This document shows, piece after piece, positions 41,320 through 50,696 of a DNA stretch of 64,000 bases. Origin of the DNA: Arenibacterium halophilum (GTDB lineage: Bacteria; Pseudomonadota; Alphaproteobacteria; Rhodobacterales; Rhodobacteraceae); contig NZ_VCPC01000006.1 in assembly GCF_005938225.1 (NCBI RefSeq), positions 62,001-126,000 of the forward strand. Reading direction: 5' to 3'. The notes under the pieces were generated by a model. That model was not told where the DNA came from and made no database searches. It worked only from the letters and a program-made list of their open reading frames with translations. The position numbers and the translations under genes are program-made. The first letter of the stretch is position 1. Each line of letters begins with the position of its first letter.

Positions 41320-42279
41320 ATGAAAACCAGACTGTTCGGCGCCTTGAGTGCCGCCTTGCTGACCTGTACCGCAGCCCAAGCCGAAGACATCCTCTTTGGA
41401 TCAACATCGGCGTCATCCAGCCACTACGGGTATATCGTTGCCGTCGGCAAGCTGATTAACGAAGGCGGGTCCGGTGTGAACGCGACCGTCGTCGAAACAG
41501 GCGCAACGATGGACAACATCCGCCGCATGGAGCGCGGACAGATGGACCTGGGCATCGTCACGACCAACGTCGTGCAACATGCCGTGTCGGGAAAGAAGGA
41601 TTTCGAAGGCAGAGCGCAGGACCTGCAACTGCTCTGGGTCTATTCAACCTCGGTTCAGAACATCGTGGTGCGCGCCGACTCCGGGGTAAAAAGCATAGAT
41701 GACCTGAACGACGTTCGATTGAACCCCGGTATCAAAGGCTCGGCGACCGAAAGCACGACAGAAGAGGTTTTGACCCTGCTCGGGATCAAGCCGGACTATG
41801 TCCGGGGATCGACGACCGATGTGGTGAACAGGGTCAAGGACAACCGCATTTCGGGTTACGTGAAATCCGGCACCGAGACCAGCCTCGACAGTTCGACAAT
41901 GGACCTTGCCACGGCAACCGAGATACGGATTCTCGGGATTTCCGATGAACAAGCCGCCCTGATCCGCGAGAAAATGCCGGATCTCTCGACCATGACCGTG
42001 GCCGCGGGTGTCGCCGAGGGCATTCCCTCTTACACGTCATGGACATTCGGTGTGGGCGTGGCCGCGACCAGCAAAATGAGCGAGGATACCGCCTACGAGA
42101 TCGTCAAGGCCGTGATGAGCGATACGACAACCCAGGGAATGGCCCTCGCCAGTGTCAAGAACGCAGACCTTGCGCAGCGCACCCTGGATTTCGCAACGGT
42201 TCCGCTGCATCCCGGTGCCGTGCGCTGGTTCGAAGAAAACGGGTACACCGTTCCTGACCGGCTGAAGCCGGGCGCGTGA
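41320..42279 (+). CDS. TAXI family TRAP transporter substrate-binding protein
   Basis: 319 residues. Signal peptide MKTRLFGALSAALLTCTAAQ with cleavage after AQA. The mature part starts ILFGSTSASSSHYGYIVAVG, matching the TAXI-type opening, and continues with VVETGATMDNIRRMERGQMDLGI. GGGAGG precedes the ATG. It delivers an acid-type ligand to the fused permease encoded 7 bp downstream. The ligand is unknown; its promoter shares motifs A and B with the branched-chain-type importer, so both probably serve the same pathway. Confidence 0.9.
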   Translation: MKTRLFGALSAALLTCTAAQAEDILFGSTSASSSHYGYIVAVGKLINEGGSGVNATVVETGATMDNIRRMERGQMDLGIVTTNVVQHAVSGKKDFEGRAQDLQLLWVYSTSVQNIVVRADSGVKSIDDLNDVRLNPGIKGSATESTTEEVLTLLGIKPDYVRGSTTDVVNRVKDNRISGYVKSGTETSLDSSTMDLATATEIRILGISDEQAALIREKMPDLSTMTVAAGVAEGIPSYTSWTFGVGVAATSKMSEDTAYEIVKAVMSDTTTQGMALASVKNADLAQRTLDFATVPLHPGAVRWFEENGYTVPDRLKPGA

Positions 42280-42286
42280 GGCACGC

Positions 42287-44152
42287 GTGATACTGCCACT
42301 GCACATTGTGGCGAAAGCTCTGGCCCTTGTTGTCGGCGCTTTCGTCTTCTTCACCGCAGCTTTCGGCGCCTTGGAAGGCCTGATCCAGCGCGCCGTTTTC
42401 CTGGGCCTCGTCGTCAGCCTCGGCTACGCGCTTTACCCCCTGGGCGCAGGAAAGCGGTGGCGGCCCGTCGGGCTTGCCGCTGATCTCGCGCTGGTGGCCG
42501 TCAGCCTGGCGGGCTGCGCTTATGTGGTTGTGAACTACGACCGCATCATGAACGAACTGCCCTGGGCGACACCGCTTGATCTTGTTCTGTGTGCCGGTCT
42601 TGTACTTGGCGTTCTAGAACTGTCGCGCCGGACGGTCGGGCTGATCTTTCCGGTTCTCGTCGTCGCCGGACTGGCCTACGCCTATTTCGGGCCTTCCCTT
42701 CCGGGTGCCATGCGGCACCGTGGATTCGACGCCTACTACATCACCGAAACGGTTTTCCTGGGCGACCTTGGCATTTGGGGTATGCTCACAGGCGTGGCCG
42801 CCACGGTCATCGCGGCATTCGTGCTGTTCGGCGCATTGCTGCTGCACACCGGAGGCGGCAAGGCCTTCATCGATCTGGCCATGCGGCTGGGCGGGCGGCA
42901 GGCGGGCGGCGCAGCCAAGATCGCGACCATCGCCAGCGGCCTGTTCGGGATGATCTCGGGTTCTTCGGTTGCAAACGTCGCGACGACCGGGAATTTCACG
43001 ATTCCGATGATGATCCGACTGGGCTACCCCCGCCCATTTGCGGCAGCGGTCGAGGCGGTGGCTTCCACCGGGGGGCAGATCGCTCCGCCGATCATGGGGG
43101 CCGCCGCATTCGTCATGGCCGAGATCGTCGAGGTTCCGTATTCGGCGATCATCAAGGCCGCGCTGCTTCCGGCGATCCTCTTCTATATCTCTGTCTTTGT
43201 AACCGTGCATTTCGTGGCGCTGCGGCGCGGTCTTGCTTTGGTGCCCGATGACGAATTGCCGCCCTGGGCCAAGATACTGGCGCCCCGCCAGATCGGCCCC
43301 GTGCTGATGGCGCTGACCGGGTTGGGAATAGGCTTCTGGCTTGGTCGGTCTGTCGCCACCTCGGCCTTCTACGGGGTGGTCGGCCTGCTGATCGCATTCG
43401 TCGCAACGCAGGCAGGCCAGCTCTCTGCCCGCGACATGGCAGGCCGCGTCATTGCAGGGCTTGAAGATGCCGGCCGCGGGCTGGTGATTGTCGGTGTCCT
43501 GTTGGCCGGTGCGCAGGTTCTTGTCTCGATGGTCAACCTGACGGGCGCGGGCGTGGCCCTGTCGTCGTCGATCGTTTCACTTGGGGGCGACTCGCTCTGG
43601 ATCGTTGCCATGATGGTGGGCATCGTCTGCCTTGTCATGGGGATGGGGCTGCCGACAACTGCGGCATATGTTCTGGTCGCGGCCGTTCTTGCCCCGGCTC
43701 TGACAGAAGTCGGTGTTCCCGTGCTGACAGCGCATCTGTTCGTCTTCTACTTCGCGACCATCTCGGTCATCACGCCACCTGTCTGCGTCGCGGTCTTCGT
43801 CGGGGCAGGAATTGCGCAGACGAACTGGATGCCTGCGGCGATGGAAGCCGTACGCCTTGCGGCGATCACATACCTTCTGCCATTCCTTCTGCTTCTGTAT
43901 CCGGGAATGGTGCTGGAGGGTGGAGCACTGGCGATCCTGGATGCGGCTTTGGCAGGCGTGCTGCTTGTCTTTGCCATACCTGCCCTTCTTACCCGTATCC
44001 GGATCACGCGGCACAGGATGCTTGATCGGGCGGTCCTTGTGTCCGTCATCGTGCTGGCCGCGTGGCCCAATCCCTTCACGCCCTTTCTCGCTGCGGGGAT
44101 TCTGCTGGCGGCCTGGGGGTCAACCAGACTGACGCGAAAGGTGTCTGCATGA
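42287..44152 (+). CDS. TRAP transporter fused small-large permease (TAXI type)
   Basis: 621 residues with a GTG start. The first ~125 residues with four membrane spans correspond to the small DctQ-type subunit and the rest to the DctM-type subunit with about a dozen spans; fusion is normal for TAXI-type TRAP systems. SGSSVANVATTGNFTIPMMI and TGGQIAPPIMGAAAFVMAE are the DctM signatures. It uses an ion gradient, not ATP. The stop overlaps the AtuA-like start (ATGA at 44149-44152). Confidence 0.92.
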   Translation: MILPLHIVAKALALVVGAFVFFTAAFGALEGLIQRAVFLGLVVSLGYALYPLGAGKRWRPVGLAADLALVAVSLAGCAYVVVNYDRIMNELPWATPLDLVLCAGLVLGVLELSRRTVGLIFPVLVVAGLAYAYFGPSLPGAMRHRGFDAYYITETVFLGDLGIWGMLTGVAATVIAAFVLFGALLLHTGGGKAFIDLAMRLGGRQAGGAAKIATIASGLFGMISGSSVANVATTGNFTIPMMIRLGYPRPFAAAVEAVASTGGQIAPPIMGAAAFVMAEIVEVPYSAIIKAALLPAILFYISVFVTVHFVALRRGLALVPDDELPPWAKILAPRQIGPVLMALTGLGIGFWLGRSVATSAFYGVVGLLIAFVATQAGQLSARDMAGRVIAGLEDAGRGLVIVGVLLAGAQVLVSMVNLTGAGVALSSSIVSLGGDSLWIVAMMVGIVCLVMGMGLPTTAAYVLVAAVLAPALTEVGVPVLTAHLFVFYFATISVITPPVCVAVFVGAGIAQTNWMPAAMEAVRLAAITYLLPFLLLLYPGMVLEGGALAILDAALAGVLLVFAIPALLTRIRITRHRMLDRAVLVSVIVLAAWPNPFTPFLAAGILLAAWGSTRLTRKVSA

Positions 44153-45480
44153 AACCCATTCGTATCGGTACGGGCGCCGGCTTCTCGGGCGACAGGATCG
44201 GGCCAGCTGTGGATCTTGCCCGGGACGGCGCGCTTGATTTTCTCGTGTTCGAATGTCTGGCGGAACGTACCATCGCGCTGGCCCAGATCGACCGGCTGCG
44301 CAATCCGGCTGCGGGCTATGACAGGCATCTGGAACGGCGCATGCGCGCGGTCCTGCCCGATTGCCACCGCAACGGCACCCGCATCATCACGAACATGGGG
44401 GCGGCAAATCCGGAAGAAGCAGCCCGGAAAACCGCCGAAATCGTCGCAGAACTGGGCCTGCCCCTGAAAGTGGCGTCGGTGTCGGGCGATGACGTTCTTG
44501 ACCGGATCGGCGCTTGCGCCTTGGACGAAACCGGGCAGCCTGCGGCCGCGCTGGGGGACCGACTGGTATCGGCGAATGCGTATCTGGGGGCCGGAGGTAT
44601 CGTGCAGGCGCTGAACCGGGGCGCAGACATCGTGATCTGCGGCCGCGTCGCTGATCCGTCGCTTTTCGTGGCCGCGATGGTCCATGCCTTCGGATGGTCG
44701 CTGGACGACCACCATATGATCGGAAAGGCAACCGTTGTCGGGCATCTGATGGAATGCGGCCCGCAGGTCACCGGGGGCTATTTCGCGGACCCCGGTGTCA
44801 AGGATGTGCCCGACCTCGCCACCGTCGGCTACCCCATCGCAGAAGTCGCGCAGGATGGAAGCTGCGTCATCACCAAGCTGCCCGGATCGGGCGGTCTGGT
44901 GTCGCGGGCAACCTGTATTGAACAATTGCTCTATGAACTTCACGATCCCGCCCAGTACTTCCAGCCCGATGTCATCGCCGATTTCTCCAGCGTCGATTTC
45001 CAGGAAATCGGGCCGAACCGGGTTGCCGTGACAGGCGGTAGCGGAACGCCCGCGACAGGGTATTACAAGGTCTCGGTTGGCGCGCGCGACGGTTGGATCG
45101 GACAGGGAGAGATTTCCTATGCCGGACCCGGCGCTGTCGCCCGCGCGCGATTGGCGGGGCAGATCACGACCGAGCGGCTTAGGCCCTTTTCCAATCGCAT
45201 CGAGGACATGAGAACCGACATCATCGGTCTGGATGCGATCTTGCCGGGCAGTGGCACCGCCCCCGACCCGCGCGATGTCCGCCTGCGAGTGGCCGCCCGC
45301 TGCACGGATTCCGAGGCCGCACAGGCCGTCGCCGATGAAGTCGAAGGGCTTTACCTTAGTGGGCCCGCGGGCGGAGGAGGCGTGACAACGCAGCTGCGCG
45401 AGGTCATCGGCATCCGCTCGGCATATCTTGCCGCGGCCGATGTTCCGATCAGCGTTCAGATCGTCGGAGAGCCTGCATGA
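44149..45480 (+). CDS. AtuA family protein (acyclic terpene utilisation, DUF1446), main part
   Basis: 443 residues from the ATG at 44149, overlapping the permease stop. IRIGTGAGFSGDRIGPAVDLA, LDFLVFECLAERTIALAQ, IITNMGAANPEEAARKTAEI, ICGRVADPSLFVAAM and VTGGYFADPG are DUF1446 landmarks. AtuA belongs to the Pseudomonas citronellol/acyclic-terpene cluster, where its reaction is not established. Here the C-terminal ferredoxin-fold extension is a separate gene (45477-45770) overlapping by ATGA. Its presence in a regulated operon with an acid importer suggests a role in handling a CoA-linked or branched acid. Confidence 0.88.
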   Translation: MKPIRIGTGAGFSGDRIGPAVDLARDGALDFLVFECLAERTIALAQIDRLRNPAAGYDRHLERRMRAVLPDCHRNGTRIITNMGAANPEEAARKTAEIVAELGLPLKVASVSGDDVLDRIGACALDETGQPAAALGDRLVSANAYLGAGGIVQALNRGADIVICGRVADPSLFVAAMVHAFGWSLDDHHMIGKATVVGHLMECGPQVTGGYFADPGVKDVPDLATVGYPIAEVAQDGSCVITKLPGSGGLVSRATCIEQLLYELHDPAQYFQPDVIADFSSVDFQEIGPNRVAVTGGSGTPATGYYKVSVGARDGWIGQGEISYAGPGAVARARLAGQITTERLRPFSNRIEDMRTDIIGLDAILPGSGTAPDPRDVRLRVAARCTDSEAAQAVADEVEGLYLSGPAGGGGVTTQLREVIGIRSAYLAAADVPISVQIVGEPA

Positions 45481-45770
45481 AGCTTCATGACATCGCTCAT
45501 GGCCGGACCGGCGACAAGGGCACAACATCGAATATCTCGATTATCGCCTACCACCCGGAGGACTGGCCGAAAATCGAAGCAAACGTAACCGCCGACAGGG
45601 TTGCCGCGATTTTCGGCCCCGGGGTCAAGGTTACCCGCTACACGCTTCCCCACCTCTGCGCGATGAACTTCGTGGTGGAAAACGCGCTCAAGGGCGGCGT
45701 GACACGGTCGGTCGCGATTGATGCACACGGGAAAGGCCTGGTCTACGCCGTGTTGGAGCTGAGCCTGTGA
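45477..45770 (+). CDS. AtuA-like ferredoxin-fold domain protein
   Basis: 97 residues. MKLHDIAHGRTGDKGTTSNI is the typical start of the small domain that in AtuA proteins is fused to the C-terminus; LPHLCAMNFVVENALKGGVT follows the same family. Encoded separately and overlapping the large AtuA gene by ATGA, so the two products probably form one enzyme. No function is assigned. Confidence 0.85.
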   Translation: MKLHDIAHGRTGDKGTTSNISIIAYHPEDWPKIEANVTADRVAAIFGPGVKVTRYTLPHLCAMNFVVENALKGGVTRSVAIDAHGKGLVYAVLELSL

Positions 45771-45835
45771 CACCCCGGCCCACAGCGTGCGCGACCAGTC
45801 CATTCGGCCTGTAAAGGTTCAACCTGCCGCTTCTG

Positions 45836-47140
45836 CTAGACCGCCTCTTGCGCCAGGCAGTCTTCAAGACACCGCCCGAAGATGTCGAGCGCTTCGTCGA
45901 TCTCGTCGGTACTGACCGTCAGGGGTGGCGCAATGCGGAACACACTGGCCAGACCGGGCAGCGACGCGATGTTGATGCTTAGCCCGTTGGCCTCGCACGC
46001 CGACGCCACCGCGTTGCCAAGTGCATTGGCCGGGCGTTTTTCCACCGCGTCCGAAACCAGCTCGACGCCCATCAGCAGACCGGCGCCGCGCACATCGCCG
46101 ATCACATCGTGCTTGTGTGCAAGCTGGCGGAACTTGTCCTTCATGTAGGCGCCAAGCTGATCGGCCCGCGCATCCAGCCGGTCGCGCCGGACAACCTCGA
46201 TGACCTTTCGGCCAACCGCTGCCGGAAGCGGGTCCGACGCATGGGTGGTGTAGAACAGAAATCCCCTGTCATGGGCCAGCTGCTCGATTGCCTCTCCTGT
46301 CATGACAGCCGACAGCGGCATCCCGGCACCAAGCGATTTTGACAGGGTCAGGATGTCGGGGGTCACCTTATCGCGCTCAAAGGCAAACATCAGGCCGGTG
46401 CGCCCCAGCCCTGTCTGCGCCTCGTCGAGGATCAGCAACATCCCCCGCTCTTCGCAGAGGGTTTTCAGCAGGCGCAGATAGCCCGCGGGCAGTTCAAGCA
46501 TCCCACCGGTGCTCAGGATGGGTTCCGCGATGAAAGCGGCAAGGTTGCCGGTCGACATCGCGTCGATCTGCGCGAAGGAATCGCGCAGTTGCGTCTCCCA
46601 ATCCGGGCCGGACGCGCCGAACCGGGGGCGATAGGCATTTGGTGCAGGGATCGCGAAATTCCCGGGCATCACAGGGCCATAGCCCTTTCGCCCTGCCGCG
46701 TATGTTGCCGATCCGGCCGCGCCGGTCACGCCATGCCACGACTGTTGGAAACTGACGATCTCGAAGCCCCCCGTATACAGTTTGGCCAGACGGATGGCGG
46801 CGTCATTCGCCTCGCCCCCGGTGCTGAGGAACATCACTCTGTCCAGGCCCTCGGGTGTCATGGCGCACAGGTCTTCGGCCAACCCGACTACCGGCTGCGA
46901 CAGCATCCCGCTGTAGAGGTGGACAACGCTTTCGGCCTGTTTCGTCAGGGCCTCGAAGATTTCGGGATGGCCATGCCCCAAGGTTGCGCTCATCTGGCCA
47001 GAGGTGAAATCAAGAATGGATCTGCCGTCGCGCGTGAACACCCGCGTGCCCTGTGCGCCGGTAATCTCGGCTTCGAAGAAATGCCCGCCATAGCGCAGCA
47101 TGCTTTTGTGCGCACGTTCCAAAAAGCCGTTGCTCATCAA
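45836..47140 (-). CDS. dgdA: 2,2-dialkylglycine decarboxylase (class III PLP enzyme)
   Basis: 434 residues. The sequence resembles the Burkholderia enzyme throughout as I recall it: TSGQMSATLGHGHPE (the glutamine is the residue that helps position the substrate carboxylate), SWHGVTGAAGSATYAAGRKG, AAFIAEPILSTGGMLELPAGY, LDEAQTGLGRTG and PLP lysine 268 in LTLSKSLGAG. The enzyme decarboxylates 2,2-dialkylglycines such as 2-aminoisobutyrate to a ketone and CO2 and passes the amino group to pyruvate, forming alanine. Divergent from an Lrp-type regulator across 173 bp, which may control it. Nearby peptide importer and M20 hydrolase suggest the substrate could arrive in peptide or acylated form. Confidence 0.9.
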   Translation of the reverse strand: MMSNGFLERAHKSMLRYGGHFFEAEITGAQGTRVFTRDGRSILDFTSGQMSATLGHGHPEIFEALTKQAESVVHLYSGMLSQPVVGLAEDLCAMTPEGLDRVMFLSTGGEANDAAIRLAKLYTGGFEIVSFQQSWHGVTGAAGSATYAAGRKGYGPVMPGNFAIPAPNAYRPRFGASGPDWETQLRDSFAQIDAMSTGNLAAFIAEPILSTGGMLELPAGYLRLLKTLCEERGMLLILDEAQTGLGRTGLMFAFERDKVTPDILTLSKSLGAGMPLSAVMTGEAIEQLAHDRGFLFYTTHASDPLPAAVGRKVIEVVRRDRLDARADQLGAYMKDKFRQLAHKHDVIGDVRGAGLLMGVELVSDAVEKRPANALGNAVASACEANGLSINIASLPGLASVFRIAPPLTVSTDEIDEALDIFGRCLEDCLAQEAV

Positions 47141-47313
47141 ACGTCATCCCTGTTCCCAATAAGGCCCGGATCGTAATGACCGCAGGTTGGGTCAATTGAT
47201 CCGCTTTGGGGTGAGATTAGTGCGGACACGTGCGGTATGTCCTTGCGTATATTGCTGCGGCATGACCAAAATAAGCAGCGAATTGCCAAACGTGGGACGT
47301 ATAAGACGCAATC

Positions 47314-47790
47314 ATGCCAAATTTCCAGATGGACGCGATAGACAGGCGCATCATACGCGCCCTGCAAAAGAACCCGCGGATTTCGAATGTCGATCTTGCC
47401 GAGGAAGCGGGTATTTCGCCCTCGCCCTGCCTGCGCCGCACGCGCCGCCTGCACGAAGAAGGCGTGATCGAAGGGTATCAACTGATGCTGGCGCCCAAGG
47501 CGGTTGGACAGAACGTTCAGTCCATCACGCTGGTCAAACTGCACACGCACGGCCATTCGGCCTCGGACGTGTTCGAGCGGTACATAAAGGCCAATCCCGC
47601 GGTGCTGTCATGCTTCTTCCTGACCGGGGCGCATGACGCTGTCCTGCACCTGTCGGTTCAGGATCTCGACGAATTTTCCCGCGTCGTGAAAGAGCTGGGC
47701 GAACATGACAACGTGCGCGAAATCGAAAGCTCGATCATCATACAGACGCCGAAAGCCTGGGCGCCGCTTCCGCTGGACGGGATCGAGTAG
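47314..47790 (+). CDS. Lrp/AsnC family transcriptional regulator
   Basis: 158 residues. N-terminal helix-turn-helix: MDAIDRRIIRALQKNPRI, VDLAEEAGISPSPCLRRTRRLHEEGVI; C-terminal RAM domain with LSCFFLTGAHDAVLHLSV for amino-acid sensing. Divergent from dgdA, so it probably regulates that gene in response to an amino acid. Its last 53 bp overlap the convergent OppF-like gene. Confidence 0.92.
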   Translation: MPNFQMDAIDRRIIRALQKNPRISNVDLAEEAGISPSPCLRRTRRLHEEGVIEGYQLMLAPKAVGQNVQSITLVKLHTHGHSASDVFERYIKANPAVLSCFFLTGAHDAVLHLSVQDLDEFSRVVKELGEHDNVREIESSIIIQTPKAWAPLPLDGIE

Positions 47791-48769
47791 GCGCCATCCC
47801 GTTCGGGTGAAAACACGCGATCAAGCCGTCCTCATCCACGACGGGCGCGGGCCGTTGCCGGGCGCAGGCCTCGGTCGCCTTTGCGCACCTTGGGTGAAAG
47901 GCACATCCCGATGGCGGGTCGATCGGATTGGGATAGGCCGCCCCAAGGTTCATCCGGGGCACGCCCAACGAGGGATCGGGCGTCAGGACCGATGTCAGCA
48001 ACGCCTCTGAATAGGGATGACGGGCGCCATCGAACAGCGCTTCCGTTTCCGCCTCTTCCACGATCCGTCCCAGGTACATCACCGCGACCCGCGTGGCGAG
48101 GTGTTCGACCACGGCAAGATTGTGCGAAATGAACAGGTAGGTCAGACCCAGATCACGGCGCAGATCCGCCAGCAGGTTCAGGATTTGGCTTTGCACCGAC
48201 ACGTCCAGCGCCGATGTCGGTTCGTCGCAGATAACGATATCGGGCTTCATGACCAAAGCGCGGGCAATCGCCACGCGCTGACGCTGGCCGCCGGACATCT
48301 GCGAGGGATAGGTGTGCATCACCCGCGACGGCAGCCCGACCACGTCCAGTATTTCGCGCACTGCCGCCTGCTGCGACGCCGCATCGCCGATGCCGTGCAC
48401 CCGCAATGGCAGGGATATGATATCCGCAATTGTCTTGCGCGGATTGAGCGAGCTGTAGGGATCCTGAAAAATGGGTTGGATCCGCCGGGCAAGCGCAAGA
48501 CGATCCTGCGACCCCAGCGGCGCACCATCGACCAGAACCTCGCCCGAGGTCGGTGCCTCGAGCCCCAGAAGAATCTTCGCCAGCGTGGATTTCCCGCAAC
48601 CGGATTCGCCTACCAGCCCAAGCACCTCGCCCTGTTCCAGCCGCAGCGACAGATCGCGCAGCGCGGTCAACGGGCGGCTTTTGCCAAGCAGCCCCTGCTT
48701 GACCGAATAGGTCTTGCTGACGTTTTTCAGTTCCAGCACCGGGTTTGTGGCTTTGGTTTCGTTGCGCAT
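47738..48769 (-). CDS. Oligopeptide/dipeptide ABC transporter ATPase (DppF/OppF family)
   Basis: 343 residues from the ATG at 48769, which overlaps the stop of the partner ATPase gene (TGATG); an upstream start at 48817 is rejected. Walker A GESGCGKST, Q-loop in FQDPYSSLNPRKT, signature MSGGQRQRVAIARALV, Walker B DIVICDEPTSALD and the oligopeptide-type C-terminus with GCAFHPRCAKA containing the cysteines common to this subfamily. The tail continues about 40 residues beyond that motif and overlaps the convergent Lrp gene. Confidence 0.9.
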   Translation of the reverse strand: MRNETKATNPVLELKNVSKTYSVKQGLLGKSRPLTALRDLSLRLEQGEVLGLVGESGCGKSTLAKILLGLEAPTSGEVLVDGAPLGSQDRLALARRIQPIFQDPYSSLNPRKTIADIISLPLRVHGIGDAASQQAAVREILDVVGLPSRVMHTYPSQMSGGQRQRVAIARALVMKPDIVICDEPTSALDVSVQSQILNLLADLRRDLGLTYLFISHNLAVVEHLATRVAVMYLGRIVEEAETEALFDGARHPYSEALLTSVLTPDPSLGVPRMNLGAAYPNPIDPPSGCAFHPRCAKATEACARQRPAPVVDEDGLIACFHPNGMAPTRSRPAEAAPRLSASV

Positions 48770-49764
48770 CAGATGGCCTTTGTCTCGGCGGGTGCATATC
48801 CGTCCGTATGGACGCATCGGAACAGGTGCCCATCGCGCGACCGGCGCGGAATGGGTCCAAGGCAGGCGGGCCCGGCCTGGGTGCAGCGCGTGCGAAACAC
48901 GCAGCCGTCGACCTGTCCGACAAGCGAGGGAACGATGCCCGGGATCGTGCCCAGCGGTTCGCCTCTGCCGGTCTTGCCGGGCTGGGGGATACAGTCAAGC
49001 AGACCGCGGGTGTAGGGATGCAGGGGTTGATCAAACACCTCGGCAACGGTGCCGGTTTCAACCAGTTCGCCCGCATACATCACGGCCACCTTGTCGGCGA
49101 CGCGGGCCACCACACCCAAGTCATGGGTGATCAGGATCATCGCCATGTCCATTTCCCGCACAAGATCGTACAGCAGCCGCAGGATCTGAGCCTGAATCGT
49201 CACGTCCAGGGCGGTGGTCGGCTCGTCCGCGATGATCATTTGGGGTTCGCACATCAACGCCATGGCGATCATGACACGCTGCCGCAACCCGCCCGACAGC
49301 TGGTGCGGATATTGCCCCAAACGGCTGGCCGCGGCGGTAATGCCGACCTTTTCAAGAAGCTCTACCGCCCGGGCGCGGGCCTGCGCGCGCGGCATCCGAC
49401 GGTGCAGCAGCAGGGCCTCGATCAGCTGATCCCCGATCGTATAGACCGGGTTCAGCGAGGTCATCGGCTCTTGGAAAATCATCGCCATCCGCGCACCGCG
49501 AAGCTTGCGCATCTGGCGACCCGAGGCACCAAGCAGGTTGATTCCGTCAAACTCCATCCTGTCGGCGCTGCGCTCAAGTGTTCGGCCAAGCAACCCCATC
49601 AGCGACAGGGATGTCAGCGATTTGCCCGAGCCGGATTCGCCAACCACGCACAGCACCTCGCCCCGGTGAAGGTCAAAATCGATGCCGCGCACCGGGTGAA
49701 GCGTGCCCGAGCCAGACGGAATGTCGACCTTCAGATTGCGCACGGAAAGCAGCGGAGAGGTCAT
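48769..49764 (-). CDS. Oligopeptide/dipeptide ABC transporter ATPase (DppD/OppD family)
   Basis: 331 residues from the ATG at 49764 (MTSPLLSVRNLKVDI); the frame is open to 49797 but that crosses the permease stop. Walker A GESGSGKSLT, Q-loop FQEPMTSLNPVY, signature LSGGLRQRVMIAMALM (L replaces Q after SGG, as in many DppD proteins), Walker B MIIADEPTTALD, C-terminal VFRTRCTQAGPAC. Partner of the OppF-like ATPase. Confidence 0.9.
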   Translation of the reverse strand: MTSPLLSVRNLKVDIPSGSGTLHPVRGIDFDLHRGEVLCVVGESGSGKSLTSLSLMGLLGRTLERSADRMEFDGINLLGASGRQMRKLRGARMAMIFQEPMTSLNPVYTIGDQLIEALLLHRRMPRAQARARAVELLEKVGITAAASRLGQYPHQLSGGLRQRVMIAMALMCEPQMIIADEPTTALDVTIQAQILRLLYDLVREMDMAMILITHDLGVVARVADKVAVMYAGELVETGTVAEVFDQPLHPYTRGLLDCIPQPGKTGRGEPLGTIPGIVPSLVGQVDGCVFRTRCTQAGPACLGPIPRRSRDGHLFRCVHTDGYAPAETKAI

Positions 49765-49768
49765 GGCC

Positions 49769-50695
49769 TTAATTCCTGTTCTCGGGGGCGGTGACATCGC
49801 GCAGCCCGTCGCCCATCAGGTTGATCGCCAGCACAAGGGTGAACAGTACGGCACCCGGAATAAGCACAAGCCAAGGTTCGAACAGCATCATCGTCTTCCC
49901 CTCGCTGACCATCAGGCCCCAGCTTGGCGTTGGCGGTTGGACGCCCAGACCAAGGAAGGACAGCGCCGCTTCGATCAGGATGGCGTGCGCCATTTCCAGC
50001 GTCACGACAACGATCAGGTTGTTGGCGATATTGGGCATGATTTCGGTAAGCAGGATGCGCGGCGTCGAGGCTCCGACCGCCCGGGCCGCCGCCACGTATT
50101 CCCGCGCCCGCACCTGCCGGGTCGAGGCGCGCATGACCACGGCAAAGCGATCCCACAACAACAGGCCCACCACGGTGGTCACCACGGTAAGCGAGCCACC
50201 AAGGATCGCGACCACCGCCAGCGCGACCAGAACGACCGGCATTGCCAGACGAACGTTGATCAGGAACGTCACCACCGCATCGACACGCCCGCCGAAGTAC
50301 CCGGCCGCCACGCCCATCGTCGTGCCGATCACCCCCGAAATCACCGCCGCAACCACACCGATCAACAGCGAAACGCGCGCGCCGTAAATCAGCCGCGACA
50401 GGTAATCCCGGCCCAGATGGTCGGTGCCCAGGGGATGCTCCCAGCTGCCGCCCAGAAACACCGGCGGCTCCATCCGGTTCATCAGCGATTGTGCAAACGG
50501 ATCGTGCGGTGCGATCAACGGCGCGAAGATCGCCATCAGCGCAAGCAGCGCGATCACGGCCCCCCCGATCAGAAGGCCCTGATGCCCAAGCACGCGCCGA
50601 CGCAGCATCTGCCCCGGTGTCGGGCCCAGGATCTGCTCCAGCAGCGGGTCGCGATCGAATGCGGCGCCGGTCGGGTTGGTGACGGTCTGCGTCAT
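49769..50695 (-). CDS. Oligopeptide/dipeptide ABC transporter permease (DppC family)
   Basis: 308 residues with about six spans. The N-terminal LIAPHDPFAQSLMNRM, HPLGTDHLGRDYLSRLIYGAR and the loop EYVAAARAVGASTPRILLTEI are DppC/OppC hallmarks. One base separates it from the DppB-like gene and 4 bp from the DppD-like gene. Forms the membrane channel of the peptide importer. Confidence 0.92.
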   Translation of the reverse strand: MTQTVTNPTGAAFDRDPLLEQILGPTPGQMLRRRVLGHQGLLIGGAVIALLALMAIFAPLIAPHDPFAQSLMNRMEPPVFLGGSWEHPLGTDHLGRDYLSRLIYGARVSLLIGVVAAVISGVIGTTMGVAAGYFGGRVDAVVTFLINVRLAMPVVLVALAVVAILGGSLTVVTTVVGLLLWDRFAVVMRASTRQVRAREYVAAARAVGASTPRILLTEIMPNIANNLIVVVTLEMAHAILIEAALSFLGLGVQPPTPSWGLMVSEGKTMMLFEPWLVLIPGAVLFTLVLAINLMGDGLRDVTAPENRN

Positions 50696-50696
50696 C

